From Pseudevernia furfuracea (lineage: Eukaryota > Ascomycota > Lecanoromycetes > Lecanorales > Parmeliaceae): DNA of 64,000 bases. The translations under genes were made by a program, and so were the position numbers. The stretch is from the NCBI GenBank assembly GCA_022315425.1, contig JAIUPT010000050.1, positions 682,001-746,000 of the forward strand, read 5' to 3'. Below the pieces are notes generated by a model. The model saw nothing but the letters and a program-made list of their open reading frames with translations. It searched no databases and was not told where the DNA came from. Of this stretch, positions 32,743 through 44,524 are shown piece after piece. The first letter of the stretch is position 1; every line of letters starts with the position of its first letter.

Positions 32743-35700
32743 CTACTTTGAGTACTTCGTGTAGTCAACTAAGTTCGCGGCTTGCCAACGAAAGGGCTCT
32801 TTTCCCAGGTTGACGTTGACCACAGCGTTGTCCGCAAGACACACAGACGGAAACAAGCGGCCCTTTGCATCATCCACGACGACTCCTAAGGACTCCCCGT
32901 TGCGTGTGTAGAGGATAGATCCTGTGTCAGTGAACAGCGCACATCCGATGGTATCACCGGGGCCGTACGGCTTGTACATTTTCCTTACAATATTTCCTCC
33001 TATGTCGTGATGGACGAGCGATCCATCGTCGCCGTGGTAGCCCCAAGAGCTGATGCCGGTGGCGGGCTGGCCAACAACCCAGGATTTTGAAACTTTGGCG
33101 ACGACTGTCGAAAGACCAACGGCAACCCAGCCAGGTTCAGCCTCAGCGACGGCATCCATAATAGTCACCTCGAAGTAGTATTTAGTAGAGGTAGCAGGTA
33201 CAGGGTGGTCGGATAGTAACGCTATTCGTTGGTCTGCCGCCATGAACCGATAAATGCTCGAGGCATGGCCGCTGGTCAGCTTAGTTGACGTATAAGTGCC
33301 AAACATCCTATTCGGGAGTTCTCCTTTCAAGTCTTCCTGCTCGAAGATCCGTACGATTTCCAGGTGACCCTGGTATCTTGCTGCTAGCATGGGGCTCCAT
33401 TTATGGCTATCTTTGAAATTGTATTCCGCGCCGATGCTGAGGAGCTTCTCCACCACGTCTTTACCACCATGAGTAGCGGCAGCCATCATGATTATTCGAT
33501 TCTTCGCGGCCGACTTCGTATCCGCACCAATCAACGCCAGGGCAGTAGCTACGTAACCAAGCTGCAGACCAGCGTGCCATCCCTCACCGCAGAGGTCCAA
33601 GGGCGTTTTGCCTGCCTTGTCGAGGATTGCTGGTCTAGCACCTTCTCTGATTAGCAATTCAACCACAGCATGACGACCGTTTCTTGCAGCGCCATGCAGA
33701 GGGGTGCGGCCTCTCTGTCGGTCCACGATGTTGACACGGCTTTCGATTCCAGACAATTTGAGTAGAGACTCAACTGTGGCAACCTGGCCGGTGACGCACG
33801 CCTTGCGTAGTGGAGTCTTACCGATGAAGTTCTCACGGTCGATTTCAGCAATATCCCAGGAACGCGGTCCCTTGGCATATTTCTCTAGAAGGTATCGCGC
33901 AGCGGTGTCATCACTGACTGAGCAAGCGACGTAGAGCGGAGTGTAACCTTCTACTAATGAGACAACGTCTAACGTAGCACCCTTTTCGAGTAATGCTCCA
34001 ATGATATCGACTCTTTGAAAAACCGATGCCCTGTGCATTGCGGTGAAGCCTGTCACACTAAAGTCTTCTACATCAGCGCCATATTGCAAGAGCTTGTGGA
34101 TCGCAGGCAAATCGCCTAGTTGGAGTGCAAGAGCCAGCGGCTGAAATGAGCTTGACGTCTCGTCGTTCACATTAGCACCATGTCGTAAAAACTCATCCAC
34201 AAGCTCAACTTTTGGCATGCGGTATGTGAACATCAGATGAAGAGGCGTTGCTGCTCCGTGACCCTTTGCATTTATATCAACTCCATACTTCTGTAATATG
34301 GGGACCAGTCCGACGTGCGTGCTGTGCTTCGCGATATAATGTAGAGCGTTGAGACCTTGATCATCTGTGAATCCCAGATTGCTCTCGAAACGACTGAAGA
34401 TCTCAGCGAGCCTTTCTAGGAATTGAGGACTTGGATCATTGGTCAAGAGTTGCAAGAAGGCCTGTCGTCCAGCAGCCTCAGATCTCGGGATCCGGCTACC
34501 TCAAGTCCAGTAGTAAGAAGGTCTAATAGTTCTAGATCATCGTTCATATCCTCGTAAAGGGCTAAACAAGTCAAAGGCAGCAACTGGTTTGCTGCCAAGG
34601 AGGTAACCGCGCACAGACCATCAGCTAGCAGTCTACGTACGGCCCACGTTAGCCCAAATGTTGCCATGAGATGAAGAGGGCCTTCACTCCAATTGTCAGG
34701 GTCGGGCTCGGAATCGTCCTCTGCAGTAATCGTATGAAGCCAAGACTTATAATTCTTGTCATCAGACAGAAATATCTTCAGCTGTACCCATAAAGCTTGC
34801 CAACTTTCAGCACATCGAGATTCGTTCGTTCCTAGCGCCTTTTGGGCCTCCCGAATGTGATCAATCCAGTAAGTCATCTCGTATCGTGCTACGCCTGATG
34901 GTACGTCATCGTCAGCTCCAGCGACGACTTTCTTCAACTCTTTTGCATCCATGTCATCGTCGCTATCATCGTCGTCGTAGTCGAGCTCGGTGGCTTTTCT
35001 AGCTGCCTGAACCTTGAGATATTGCACGATGTTCGCGTCCTGGACATTCTGAAGATCATATTCACCATTGGGGGCATTTTCGGATGCATCGACAGAGTCA
35101 TCCGCGCTGCCATGACCATCTTCAGAAGGTGGAAAGCCGTCAGTTTCCATCTCTGCAGGATTCGCATTCGGATCTGGCAGCTTTCGAAAGTACGAGTTCC
35201 GAAAGGTAGACGAATTTAGGTGCTGTATGATCCTAGCTGCGATATGGAGGTGGTCTTCCGCATACACGTGGAAAGAATCGTCCCCTGTGAGCTCTTGCGC
35301 GCAATTTAGGCAAACGCTTTGGATGTTGTGCTGTCTTGTCGTAGGAGCTATACCATGGCGTAAAAAACAATCGCTGACGGATTTGTGACTCTCTGTGAGA
35401 TGTCCATCGCTTCCCACTACATCGATAAACTGCCCCACAGCTTCGGATATCTGATCTCGGAATATATTGTTGTCGGGATCAAGTCCAGTGAAAGATTCGT
35501 CAACGCCGGCCTGGGGCTCAGCACCATTAGCTTCAACACGAGAGTCAGCTCCTTCGAGAGTGCTGTCGTCTCCTACGAAGCGATCAGAATAAATGTCGAA
35601 AAATGTATCAATCGGTAAATCATCTTGGCGTAGAAGTGTCCACCTCAGGGCTACCCTAGCGAGCTCTGCATACGACGGATTGGTATTCCTCAGAATTTGT

Positions 35701-37401
35701 TGGTACATGCCATTGACTCCATCAGACATTCGGTGTAGGACATTCTCGATAGGTCGCTTCCAAGGCTGGCGTAGTAGGTCCATGGCCAAGGCGATGTACG
35801 CGAACTGCGTGTCCGCTTTCTCCACAATTCCGTTAATTAGAAGACGTCTTTCATGCTCCGATAAGCCCGGAACCTTGAAAACGTCTGCTGTAGCCTTGAG
35901 CGATATATCCTGTTTGTTGTAATTCTCGATATTGATAGGATGAGTATCAGCTGTAAGTCCTTCAAGATCCAATCTCGGACGAGTAGCAACGATTACCTTG
36001 AGTTTACAGTGTGTGGTTTCACTCCAAGCACATATGGCTTCCTTCAAATCATCATCAAAGTCAGAACATTCGTCGGGCGCGTCGATGACGAGATATATGG
36101 GTCCATCGAGAAGCTTCGCAAGCGACAACAGGGACTCCTTGAGATCTGGAAGGACATTGGTGTCGGAGCGTGACCCTGCTTTGTTCGTAAATCCGCTGTG
36201 AGATCGTCCTGCCTGTGACTGCTTGGTTCTGTTACTCGCAAAGATGGAGTTCGCCTGTGCCAGATGGGGTCCGTCCTTGAGCTGGCTGTATAGTCTGTAC
36301 ACAAGGTCTCGCTTGACGCTTGATGCGGCTGACGTAGTATTAGTGTTGCCTGACTTTCTGCAAAAGTAATATGCAATGACACCATTGTGATCATACATGA
36401 GCTTTTGCAATCTCTCGATCACGGCTGTCATGAGTATGGTCTTTCCGTATCCTGCGTTGCCATGTATCCAGAGCAGAGCGCTTTTGTCTGTAACATGCCA
36501 TTGCTGATAGGCTGGAAGATCGAAAACCCAGTCGCATGTGCCTTTCTGTCGTTCATTCAAGTAAGCCGAGAACATCTTTTCGGAATGATCTGAAGGATCT
36601 AGAAGCTTTGCGTTACGTTCGAAGCGCAGAAGATCCGCCCTGTCAGGGTCATCAAGGCTAGACATTTGTGACAGGATCTCCTGAACGCCACTTGCAAGGA
36701 GACCCTCCAACTTATCTTGGCCACGCAAGAGTTCCCCGAATGCTTCGCGGGCGACCTGTTGGAAGGCTATCTGCGACTGCTTTTGCATGGTGTCGTCGCA
36801 CGAGAGGATGTTATCCAAAGCGGTACTAGATGCATTGCTGGCCTCTGAGAACGGATTCATCTGATCAAACATACGTCGAGCCTTGCTATGTTTCAATTAC
36901 TGATATGCGGCCCAGGCGAAAGTAAGGATTGAGCTATAGGTGTTGGGCACCATGCTCAACAGGTCGTCGGCAACCTTGCTAGGCTTGCAGTCCGAGTTTG
37001 GCATGCTGTACAGGCGCGCAAAGGTCTGGCAATTGAGCAGAATCCGAGAGATACTGTCTGCCGCCTGCGCCCAGCGCGTACATGTTGGCCAGAACACTCT
37101 TGAGGAAGCCCTTGGGGATGATTGTATGGCCTTTAATGGCCAGTGGCTTGGTCGAGTATTGCTTGTCCGCGCTGTCGTGGAGGACTTTGCATTGGGTGCG
37201 TGCCTCGGATGTCGAAGTCGTCGATGAGATGAAGCGGTCAAAGTCCTCTCGGATGTCGTGGGAACCTTTCCTCAGGAAGCGCTGCTCCATACCACGGGCA
37301 AACGTTGCGCGCGCATCATCCCACAGCGAATGGTCATCGCCGGCTTCTAGCTGCTGCCGAATATTTGCAACGCCCTCTCCTGACTGCGTGACGACGGCCA
37401 T
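32743..37401 (-). pseudogene. NLR-like relic: NACHT, ankyrin repeats, SPRY
   Basis: This reads as a giant STAND protein of about 1550 residues on the minus strand. The order is: a helical N-terminal region (from MAVVTQSGEG at 37401, ending IPNTY-like VPNTYSSILTFAWAAYQ); the NACHT domain with WVFDLPAYQQWH, P-loop WIHGNAGYGKTILM (about 36450) and Walker B LVIDAPDECSD; an acidic region; about nine ankyrin repeats (TPLHLMF, TAMHRAS, TPLYVACS, TPLRKAC, TPLHGAARNGRHAVVELLI); and a C-terminal SPRY domain (PGWVAVGLST, GISSWGYHGDDGS, LFPSVCLADNAVVNVNLG). Three lesions break it: a frameshift near 36975, a TAA at 36897-36899 where CAA fits the context (AYQ-Q-LKHSKAR), and a frameshift near 34480. Otherwise it is uninterrupted and intronless. 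Confidence 0.85.
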
Positions 37402-37652
37402 ACTGATCGAGTGATACTGGATTTGTGTCGCGTGAAAGACTTGGTCGAATTTCCACCCCAGTGCACTTGCCTGCAGATTTTGCCGCACCGGATCCTGATT
37501 TTCATGAATGTTGCCTCCTTGGTAAGTGATTGCGGGCTCAAGCCATCTCAAAATAGTGAAAATGTGAGATATCTCAATGAGTCAATAGTGGCAATCAGCC
37601 CTATACTGTTAGTGGCTTGGCAATAACATATTGTCAGAGATTTCGCGGGCTA

Positions 37653-38280
37653 TCAGCTCGGCAGGGGTCAAAAAAACCTCGGCGGGGGTCAGCATAACGG
37701 AAGTATATGCGGATGCAGGGGGTCAAACGGATATACTCAGCATATGTGACGACCTCATGGGGGGTCAAAATTCTTAGATCGAGACTAATAGTATTAGCAT
37801 CGGCGAGGTAACTTCAGAGACAGGTATATCGAGCATTCATCACGCACATGCGACGCATATTCTCGAAGTTGATTGTATATCGCTTTCAAATTCAAGTTCA
37901 ACAGATGACAGTCAGTAAAGCGTGTATCTTAAGAAACTATATTATTATGCTTGATAGATGCTCTACATATAGAATACTACAGTACAAATATAAATCTTAA
38001 ATCCTTAATGTCTCGGCGTTATTCGCTTTTCATAACATGATCTTTCAAGTATGCTTAAGATATATATTTAACATTGCCTATAAGATAATAGATGCATATG
38101 CTTAGCATATCCTAAATGGCCGATAAAGTATCGACAAAAATATCGGCTAGCGAAAAGTTCATCGGGGGTCAAACGCATACACTCGGCATATGTGACGACC
38201 TCATGGGGGTCAAAGTCGGATACACCGACCATATGCAAGCCTCACCCCCGCCGAGGTTTTTTTGACCCCTGCCGAGCTGA
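37653..38280. mobile_element. 628-bp element with perfect 37-bp terminal inverted repeats
   Basis: Bases 37653-37689 (starting TCAGCTCGGCAGGGG, ending CCTCGGCGGGGGT) are the exact reverse complement of 38244-38280. Inside each end lies a directly repeated block of about 52 bases (37718-37769 and 38164-38214) around GTGACGACCTCATGGGG. The core is AT-rich and non-coding, so this is a non-autonomous DNA transposon of unknown superfamily. No clear target duplication was found. It sits about 250 bp upstream of the NACHT relic's start, in its promoter region. Confidence 0.85.
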
Positions 38281-40425
38281 GCCCCGAGATTGGGCCTCCT
38301 GTATTTTACTCCTTTAGAGCATTATCTAGTCGACCGGAGTGGCTTGTTATTCAACAGGTTATGATGCCCCGGTTTAACGCTGATGACTCTCCCATAGCCG
38401 GCTGGCTGTTCCTTTGTTGCGCTCAAGTCAGTACCTTGCTTGAAGAACATCCAAAAGAAACAAATATGCGTAAAACCATCTTTGAGCTGGAATCCGAAGA
38501 CATTCCAAGATCGTGACAATTGGGTGGTTGAGGTGAAGAATGAAAACCGTGACACGAAGATTTTATAATTCAAAATTATAGGAATTGCCTAGGCACCACG
38601 CTATCACCTACTTATTAGATGGGTCAAGCGTATCGTGAATTAAAGGTTGGTTTTCGTAGACAGAGTAAGCAGACTTGCTGAGTATAGAGTACTAGGATAA
38701 TATGCGTAGTCTTCTATGTAGTCCAAACTATGTATTCGAGTCTCAAGGGAGATTAAACACGAACTCTTAATAGCGGGCCAAACCCACATACTTATAGACA
38801 AGGAGATTCGTGCCAAGACATGTATGCTCACTCGATGAGCACTGCGAGCACGGTGAGCAGTATCATCCATTTGCTGTACCGCGTACTGTTGATACTGGGT
38901 AAGTTTGAATGTGACAAAAGGTGCGTCCTCCGTTGGCGGATGAGAGTAGAAACTCAGGGCGTAGGCAGGTATTTATAAGATCTTCAAATTGACACAGATA
39001 CGCTCACATTGATCGACCTACCCTCGATCAAGCCATCAACTGAGAGAGCGAGTAATCGATATGCTCGTGAGGCGCACAACTGGAAGGCTGAGATTCCGTC
39101 TCGGAAGCTCGATCTTCGCGGTCAAGGCTCGTTGCTTGGAGCAGACAGGTCCATGGATGGCGGCAAAGTGCAGCAGTCACATGACTCCCTCGCAGCACCA
39201 ATCGCAAGAGTAGCTGCGTGCACCCACTGCACGAATATTCGTAGATTACAGCAGACTGCTGCTCGCAGGTAGGTCTAAAGACCTCTGGCGTTTGCCTAGA
39301 TTCAGACCTCATTCGCCAATGGAGCTCACGCCCTCTCGCTCCAGGACGCAGCCTCCACTCCATTCATCTTTAGTATCGTTCTTGCTCCTAAACTCTAAAA
39401 GACCAAACGAACGAGTTCGCGCCCTTGCCCAAAGTCAACACGTTTATGACGACAGGATCGCGGAGCTCGAGTGGCTGGTTTCGGAAAGGTGGGGTTCGAC
39501 GTCGCATGTATTAGCTGCGGTTGATATCGCCGCAAGTATAACCGTTTTCAGACAAATGCCCGTGCCGGGTTATGAACCACGTCAGCGTTTGACGGTGGCT
39601 CAATTCTAGCCCTCATCGTAGATGTTTGCGAAGCCAATCAGGTAGCTTGCGGTATTGTTGGTGGTGACCGAAAAACTTAAACGCGGCAGGCATTGGGACA
39701 GTAGATCTCAATCATGGATTAGACACGTTAGCTGTTAGGGGCGCAGTGCAACAGATCGGCGTGGCTACCTGCCCAGACTGCGCCTTTGGTTAGAACGGCG
39801 CTGAGCAAGTCGGTCAACGAAGCCATAGTTGAACACTTCATCCGAGCCGTATCAGCGCGCAAGGGCGCAGTGCATTTTCAGTGACGGTCTTTCAGGGCAG
39901 GTTTCCTGGCGGAGGCGCAGTGCACCAGCTCGACGATACCATTGACGGCGTGAATCGTTGGGGACTGGAAATTTCGATTCTTGGCCCAAGTCTCGATCGA
40001 TGGAAGCGGCGTGTGGGAGACAAGGCAGACATGAGGTGGGGTCCAGAAAGATGGTGTGAATATTCGGCAATGGTGCGCAAGGACGAAGGTGATGGGCAGA
40101 CAGCGAGGGATGTCGAAGGGTTTAAATAATCGTTCTGATATTCCGTAGCGCTATATCCGATCGGGGGTTAGCGTGGCTACCCTGCTAGGTTTCGGTAATT
40201 CACGAGGTCAGAAAATCGGAGGCAGCTGCAGCCAATTGAATTAATCATTCAAAAAATGTCTGGGCGTGTCTCTCCAGAAACTATACCGTTGACTTCGTGG
40301 ATTCCATCTACTTTACTTCATCCTACAAAATTCTAACTTAACACCGCAATATGTTAGTCTTGTGGCTCCTTTTTGGGCTCCCTTAAAAAGTCAACATATC
40401 TATGAATGCCGCCCAAGCCAGAAGA
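38281..40425. other. Right edge of the accessory island, no intact gene
   Basis: About 2.1 kb without a supported gene. A protein-like stretch at 39400-39600 (plus; DDRIAELEWLVSERWGS) is isolated. The 10-mer GCGCAGTGCA occurs three times within 184 bases (39741, 39865, 39915). The end approaches the 3' side of the Nas2 gene. Confidence 0.4.
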
Positions 40426-41299
40426 TCAAGCTGGAAGCAGATGGCAACCCAGCAGACCCCGGCCTCCCCAGTTGCTTTTTGGAGTCAGTCGCAGCGTCAA
40501 TTCTTCTGTGTTTCGAACCACCTTCACTACCACATTTCGCTGGACGCAAAATCAGCTCAGCGAGAGTTCCAACAAGGGTGAGCAAAAGGCTTACCCCTTG
40601 ATTCCTTTGGACAGTCTCCGCAACCTTGCTCAGCTTCTCGTGATTCAGCCAGTCAACATCTCCGAACTTCCGTATCCGGTCACCAGCCTTCAAGCCCGCA
40701 TCATCTGCCGGACTCCCAGGCACAACGCTATTGACTTTTGCAAAAGGCGTATCAGTCAAGCCTTGATCCGTAGCAGCGCTCCCACTTCTCATAGCCCCTT
40801 GGCCGGAGCCTGAGGCAGGTGAGAGATTCGAGGCTTGATACGAAGCATGATGTTCATGTAGACCCAGCTCGATTTTGGACATCAGAGTCTTGTAATCGTT
40901 CCGTAAATATATTATGCGTGCTCTTGTTGTTCGTACTATACCATGTTGGCAAACCAAACCCCAGATCTTTTGAAGGGAGGCTACGCACTCTGGGCGATGT
41001 CGAGGTCATTTCTTGGATAGCCGTCGAAGGTTGTTAGAGTGGTGTTCATGGTGACGCCATGCTATGGAGGAAAAGGATCAGTCAGCTATCAGTCCCTTCA
41101 GCAGAGAATTCTACAAGTCTTGACACACGCTGTCGAGAACGCTGCCCAAAGCAGTAAGTTCCTCCTCGACTCTCGTCTTCTCAGCAATCAGATCCATTAA
41201 CGAGAGCTTGTCCATGCCCACGCCATTTGCCACTCTCTGCCCTGTCGTAGGCCCAGAGGGCACTGTGGGTGTGTGTATGTCATCCATAGGCAATCCCAT
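40426..41299 (-). CDS. 26S proteasome assembly chaperone Nas2/PSMD9
   Basis: Nas2/p27 is a PDZ-domain chaperone for base assembly of the 19S regulatory particle, binding the Rpt5 tail. Four minus-strand exons (41129-41299, 40989-41061, 40595-40935, 40426-40539) give 232 residues. The N-terminal coiled coil (SLMDLIAEKTRVEEELTALG, SVLDSHGVTMNTTLTTFDGY, PRNDLDIAQIRTTRARIIYL) is diagnostic. The PDZ domain has FAKVNSVVPGSPADDAGLKA and GDRIRKFGDVDWLNHEKLSK. The last exon ends in the family signature LRLTPKSNWGGRGLLGCHLL. Reading through the last intron (40540-40594) would give a longer unrelated tail, so splicing is preferred. A second start at 41287 is possible. It faces the IF1 gene across a 184-bp divergent promoter. 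Confidence 0.93.
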
Positions 41300-41483
41300 G
41301 CTGTGTGTCAAGAGTTGAAGAGCTCTCAAGAGAATGTGTAAATAGCTGGTGCAGCGGAATAGCTCCACACTACTCGTAGCGCGCTTTGCGCGGCTGTCGA
41401 CGACGTCTCCCCGCTCAAGCTCCAGCAAAACCCTGTTCTCAACGAAACTACTTTACAATCCCACCACCCTGCCTACACTCATC
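41300..41483. promoter_or_regulatory. Divergent promoter between Nas2 and IF1 genes
   Basis: Only 184 bases separate the two start codons, so both promoters and leaders must overlap here. A GCGCGCTTTGCGCGGC palindromic block lies near 41380. No TATA box is obvious. Confidence 0.5.
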
Positions 41484-41924
41484 ATGCTCCGCCAATCCAT
41501 CATCCAAACCCTTAGACCAGGTTTCCGTAGCGCTCTATATCCAACACGCCGAACCATCACCACCACCGCCAGCAGAATGGGCGAAGGAGACACCGGGGCA
41601 CCCAGGTCTGGGGGTTCTGCTCAAGGGTAAGCTCTTTGCTCCGGAAGCGTCTCCAGACATCACACTATGATGTCCCGCATCGATGCTGACTGTTCTCGAT
41701 GATGAAGGGACGCCTTCAGCAAACGCGAGCAAGCGGACGAGAACCTCTACGTTCATCAGAAAGAGCAGGAGAAGCTTCAACAGCTGAGGCAGAAGATTGC
41801 GGACCACAAGAAGCATTTGGATGATCTGGATAAGCATGTGTACGTACCCCAAATGCGGATAATGAGGGACAGAGATACTAATGAGGTGTGCAGAACGGAG
41901 CAGATGAATTCGGAGAAGAAATAG
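41484..41924 (+). CDS. Mitochondrial ATPase inhibitor IF1
   Basis: IF1 binds F1-ATPase and blocks ATP hydrolysis when the proton gradient collapses. Three exons (41484-41626, 41708-41839, 41894-41924) encode 101 residues. A basic, Arg/Ser/Thr-rich presequence (MLRQSIIQTLRPGFRSALYP) is followed by the inhibitory segment GEGDTGAPRSGGSAQGDAF, SKREQADENLYVHQKEQEKL and a coiled coil (RQKIADHKKHLDDLDKH). This order matches the family exactly. The last exon contributes only TEQMNSEKK and stop. Splice sites are GTAAGC/GAAG and GTACGT/GCAG. Confidence 0.93.
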
Positions 41925-42290
41925 GAGGGACATTTGGTAAGACGGTCCTTGTGAGATTGGCAGAGGCAGAGGGGAGCGGATACTGGATGCAGAAGGGTCC
42001 CACTTCTGTATGCCGAGCTGTTTGTATGCAGTAGAAAGGTGCTAGCAGTGCAATGTACACCTCCCTCATAGTGATTGAAGCTGTGTATGGTATCAAATTC
42101 TATCGACCGCTCCGAAAATAGCATCATTAAAGATGCACACACCATTCTGATTTTACACGGAGCCTCAGCATAAGCCGGTGCTCGAAAATGCTGGGCACGG
42201 CCATTTAGATCGTTTCTAGACCCTCTATGCTTTTCATTGTCATCGAGATATCAAGCCATCATGCTTCGAATCCTTTCCTGCAAAATTCAC
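41925..42290. other. Convergent 3' region of IF1 and Nsp1 genes
   Basis: 366 bases holding the 3' ends of two convergent genes. No additional gene or strong repeat is seen. Confidence 0.5.
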
Positions 42291-44524
42291 TCATCTCCGC
42301 CCCATGAACGATCGATAGAAGCCATCAGCGGCATCACTAGTTGGACCACTCAGTGGGCCGAAGCTTTGACCCATCCTCTGCGCTTCTTGCACCTTTAATT
42401 GGAGGGCCGCGGTACCTTGATCAATCTGCTGCAACTGGGTAAGATGGCTGTTGAGAACTCGGACGACTTGGGTGAGCTGGATCAGGAGGCAAGGTCAGCT
42501 ACTATTAATTGAATGATGGATACAGAAAGAAGACTCACAGGATCATCCGCTTTCCCTGTCTTGCTGAGAGTAGACGATGCATCGTTGATCTCTTCGATCA
42601 TGGTGGTCAAATCCTTGCCCATTTCGTCCAGTCGCTCGGACAGTTTCGAGGCGATTTGGTAGCTTCAGGATATCATCAGCATACCGGTTACGAACAAAAG
42701 ATATTCTACATACGTTCTCTCCCTCTCTTGGTCGGGCGCTGATATAGTTTCGCCTTGGCCACCTTGCTGACTCGCCATCATAGAGTCCATTTCCTTCTCG
42801 TAGAAATTAAGCCACGTTTCAAGTGTTTCTTGATCGCTCTCGACAGCACTCAATTGCCTCTCAACCTCAGTAGTTGCTCGCTCTGCTTCCAACGTACTCC
42901 CATACAGCTTTTGGATTTTCTCACTGTTTCCCACAAGCATACGATCCCAGGTTGCTACTTTGTCAGCTTGCTTTTGGAATTCCTTTTGGTACTTTGATAG
43001 GTCAGAAGCCCATCTCGTAATGATATCATCCATAGACTTGTTTTTAAGCCGGGATTGGGCAGGTGGTGGGGGCCCAGCTGTTGATGCCCCCAGATTTACA
43101 CTCGTAGCCCCGGTACCTTCAACTGTGGCAGTCTTAGTGGGCTGCGTTGGGGCTTGCGAGATGTCAGATGGAGTCGTGGATTTCGCAAACTTGTCGAATA
43201 AGCTTGATGTAGGAGCGGGTGCTGAAGTTGATGCAGCTGATGTGCTTGTGGCTTCAGAACCGGAAATAGGGGCTTTGTCTTGCGTTTTCCCGATGTTGGG
43301 AAATAGGCTGTTGGAGGGCGCGTTGGTAGAGGGTGCAGGTGCCCCCGAGCTTTTAGGTGGACTGCTGAAGAAACCGAAAGCGCTTGGTGCTGCTGCTGGT
43401 GATGATACGGGATTTGCTGCCGAGGATTGAGGTTGGTTATTTTTGAGGAAGCTGAAGCCAGGCTGGGAAGCACTTGTTGTTTGTGCAGTGGACGCGGTGG
43501 CGGAAGATTGTCCACCAGGGTTTGAAAATAGACTCAAAGCCTTTGGCGCTTCGGATTGGGATTGCCGTGACGTAGCGGGCTTCGTAGCTCCAGTATCCTG
43601 GCTTTTGTTCATGTTGAATAGATTTCCTCCATCGAGTTGAGCCGATCTCTTGTTGCCGAAAATATTAGAACCACCAGTGCTTGGTGTTGATCCAAAAATA
43701 CTGGGAGACTGCACAGTAGATGTCGTTGCAGAAGCTTCTTTAGGCTTGCTGGCTTCAAAGTCGAACCCACTAAAGCCGCTAGAAGGTGCTGCTGTTGAGC
43801 TATTGCCTGGAGCCGACGATCGACCCCCTAGGCTTGCAAAAGGATTGCTTGCATCCTGTGAAGGTTTACTGCCAAATAAAACGGATGCGCCGCCAGCACT
43901 GGTGCTTGGGGGTGGTCCGGCAGGAGTCGTAGAATTCCCAAAAAGATTTGTGGTGGGTTTGCTGGTTGGTGTGGTGGTAGTTGTCTGACCTGCCGAAGAT
44001 GTGTTCGAGCCTAGATTACCAAAGGAGAAGGCTCCGGTGCTGCCCGCGCCGCTGAAGAGGCCAGGCGTTTGACTTGGTCCAGTCGTTGTTGTTTCTGAAG
44101 GTTTGCTCGGCGTAGAGAAGCCAGTGAATCCAGATGACGTCGCGGCGCTGCTTGAAGGTGCAGTGGCTTGTTGTCCTGCCTGCCCAGTGCCAAAAAGTCC
44201 ACCAGAAGTATTGTTACCCTGGACCTGGCCAAAGCTCCAACCAGATCCGCCTGCCGGCTTGCTTCCCCCCCCACCGAATAGGTTGCTGCCACCTCCGCCA
44301 CCACCTCCTCCACCACCACCAAAGAGAGAACTTCCTCCGGCCGTGCTTGTGTTGCCGAACAGATTTGCTGCCGACGATGCAGGGGGGTTGACACTTGACC
44401 CGAACAGTCCACCGGCTGGGGTCGAGGCAGTGGTATTTGTCTGGCCAAAGGGACTACCAGAGCTCCCACTTGTTGCAGGCTGACCGAAAGAAAACGAGTT
44501 ATTGGATTTTGCAGGATCAGACAT
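42291..44524 (-). CDS. Nucleoporin Nsp1 (FG-repeat, Nup62 family)
   Basis: Nsp1/Nup62 is a central-channel FG nucleoporin that lines the nuclear pore and binds transport receptors. Three minus-strand exons (42714-44524, 42539-42662, 42291-42476) give 706 residues. The N-terminal about 480 residues are Ser/Thr/Gly-rich with many FG, GLFG-like and FxFG repeats (SFSFGQPA, GGLFGSS, NLFGN), including a polyglycine run. The C-terminal coiled-coil Nsp1_C domain is clear: KNKSMDDIITRWASDLSKYQ, EFQKQADKVATWDRMLV, ETLETWLNFYEKEMDSMM and DEMGKDLTTMIEEINDASST. ATG 44524 starts MSDPAKSNNS; the frame is open further upstream but contains no family sequence. Ran, its functional partner in transport, is in the same window, but that linkage is probably coincidental. 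Confidence 0.95.

Noticed and set aside
39009..39609. Possible small plus-strand genes
   Set aside because: Isolated short frames without family signature or consistent splice sites.
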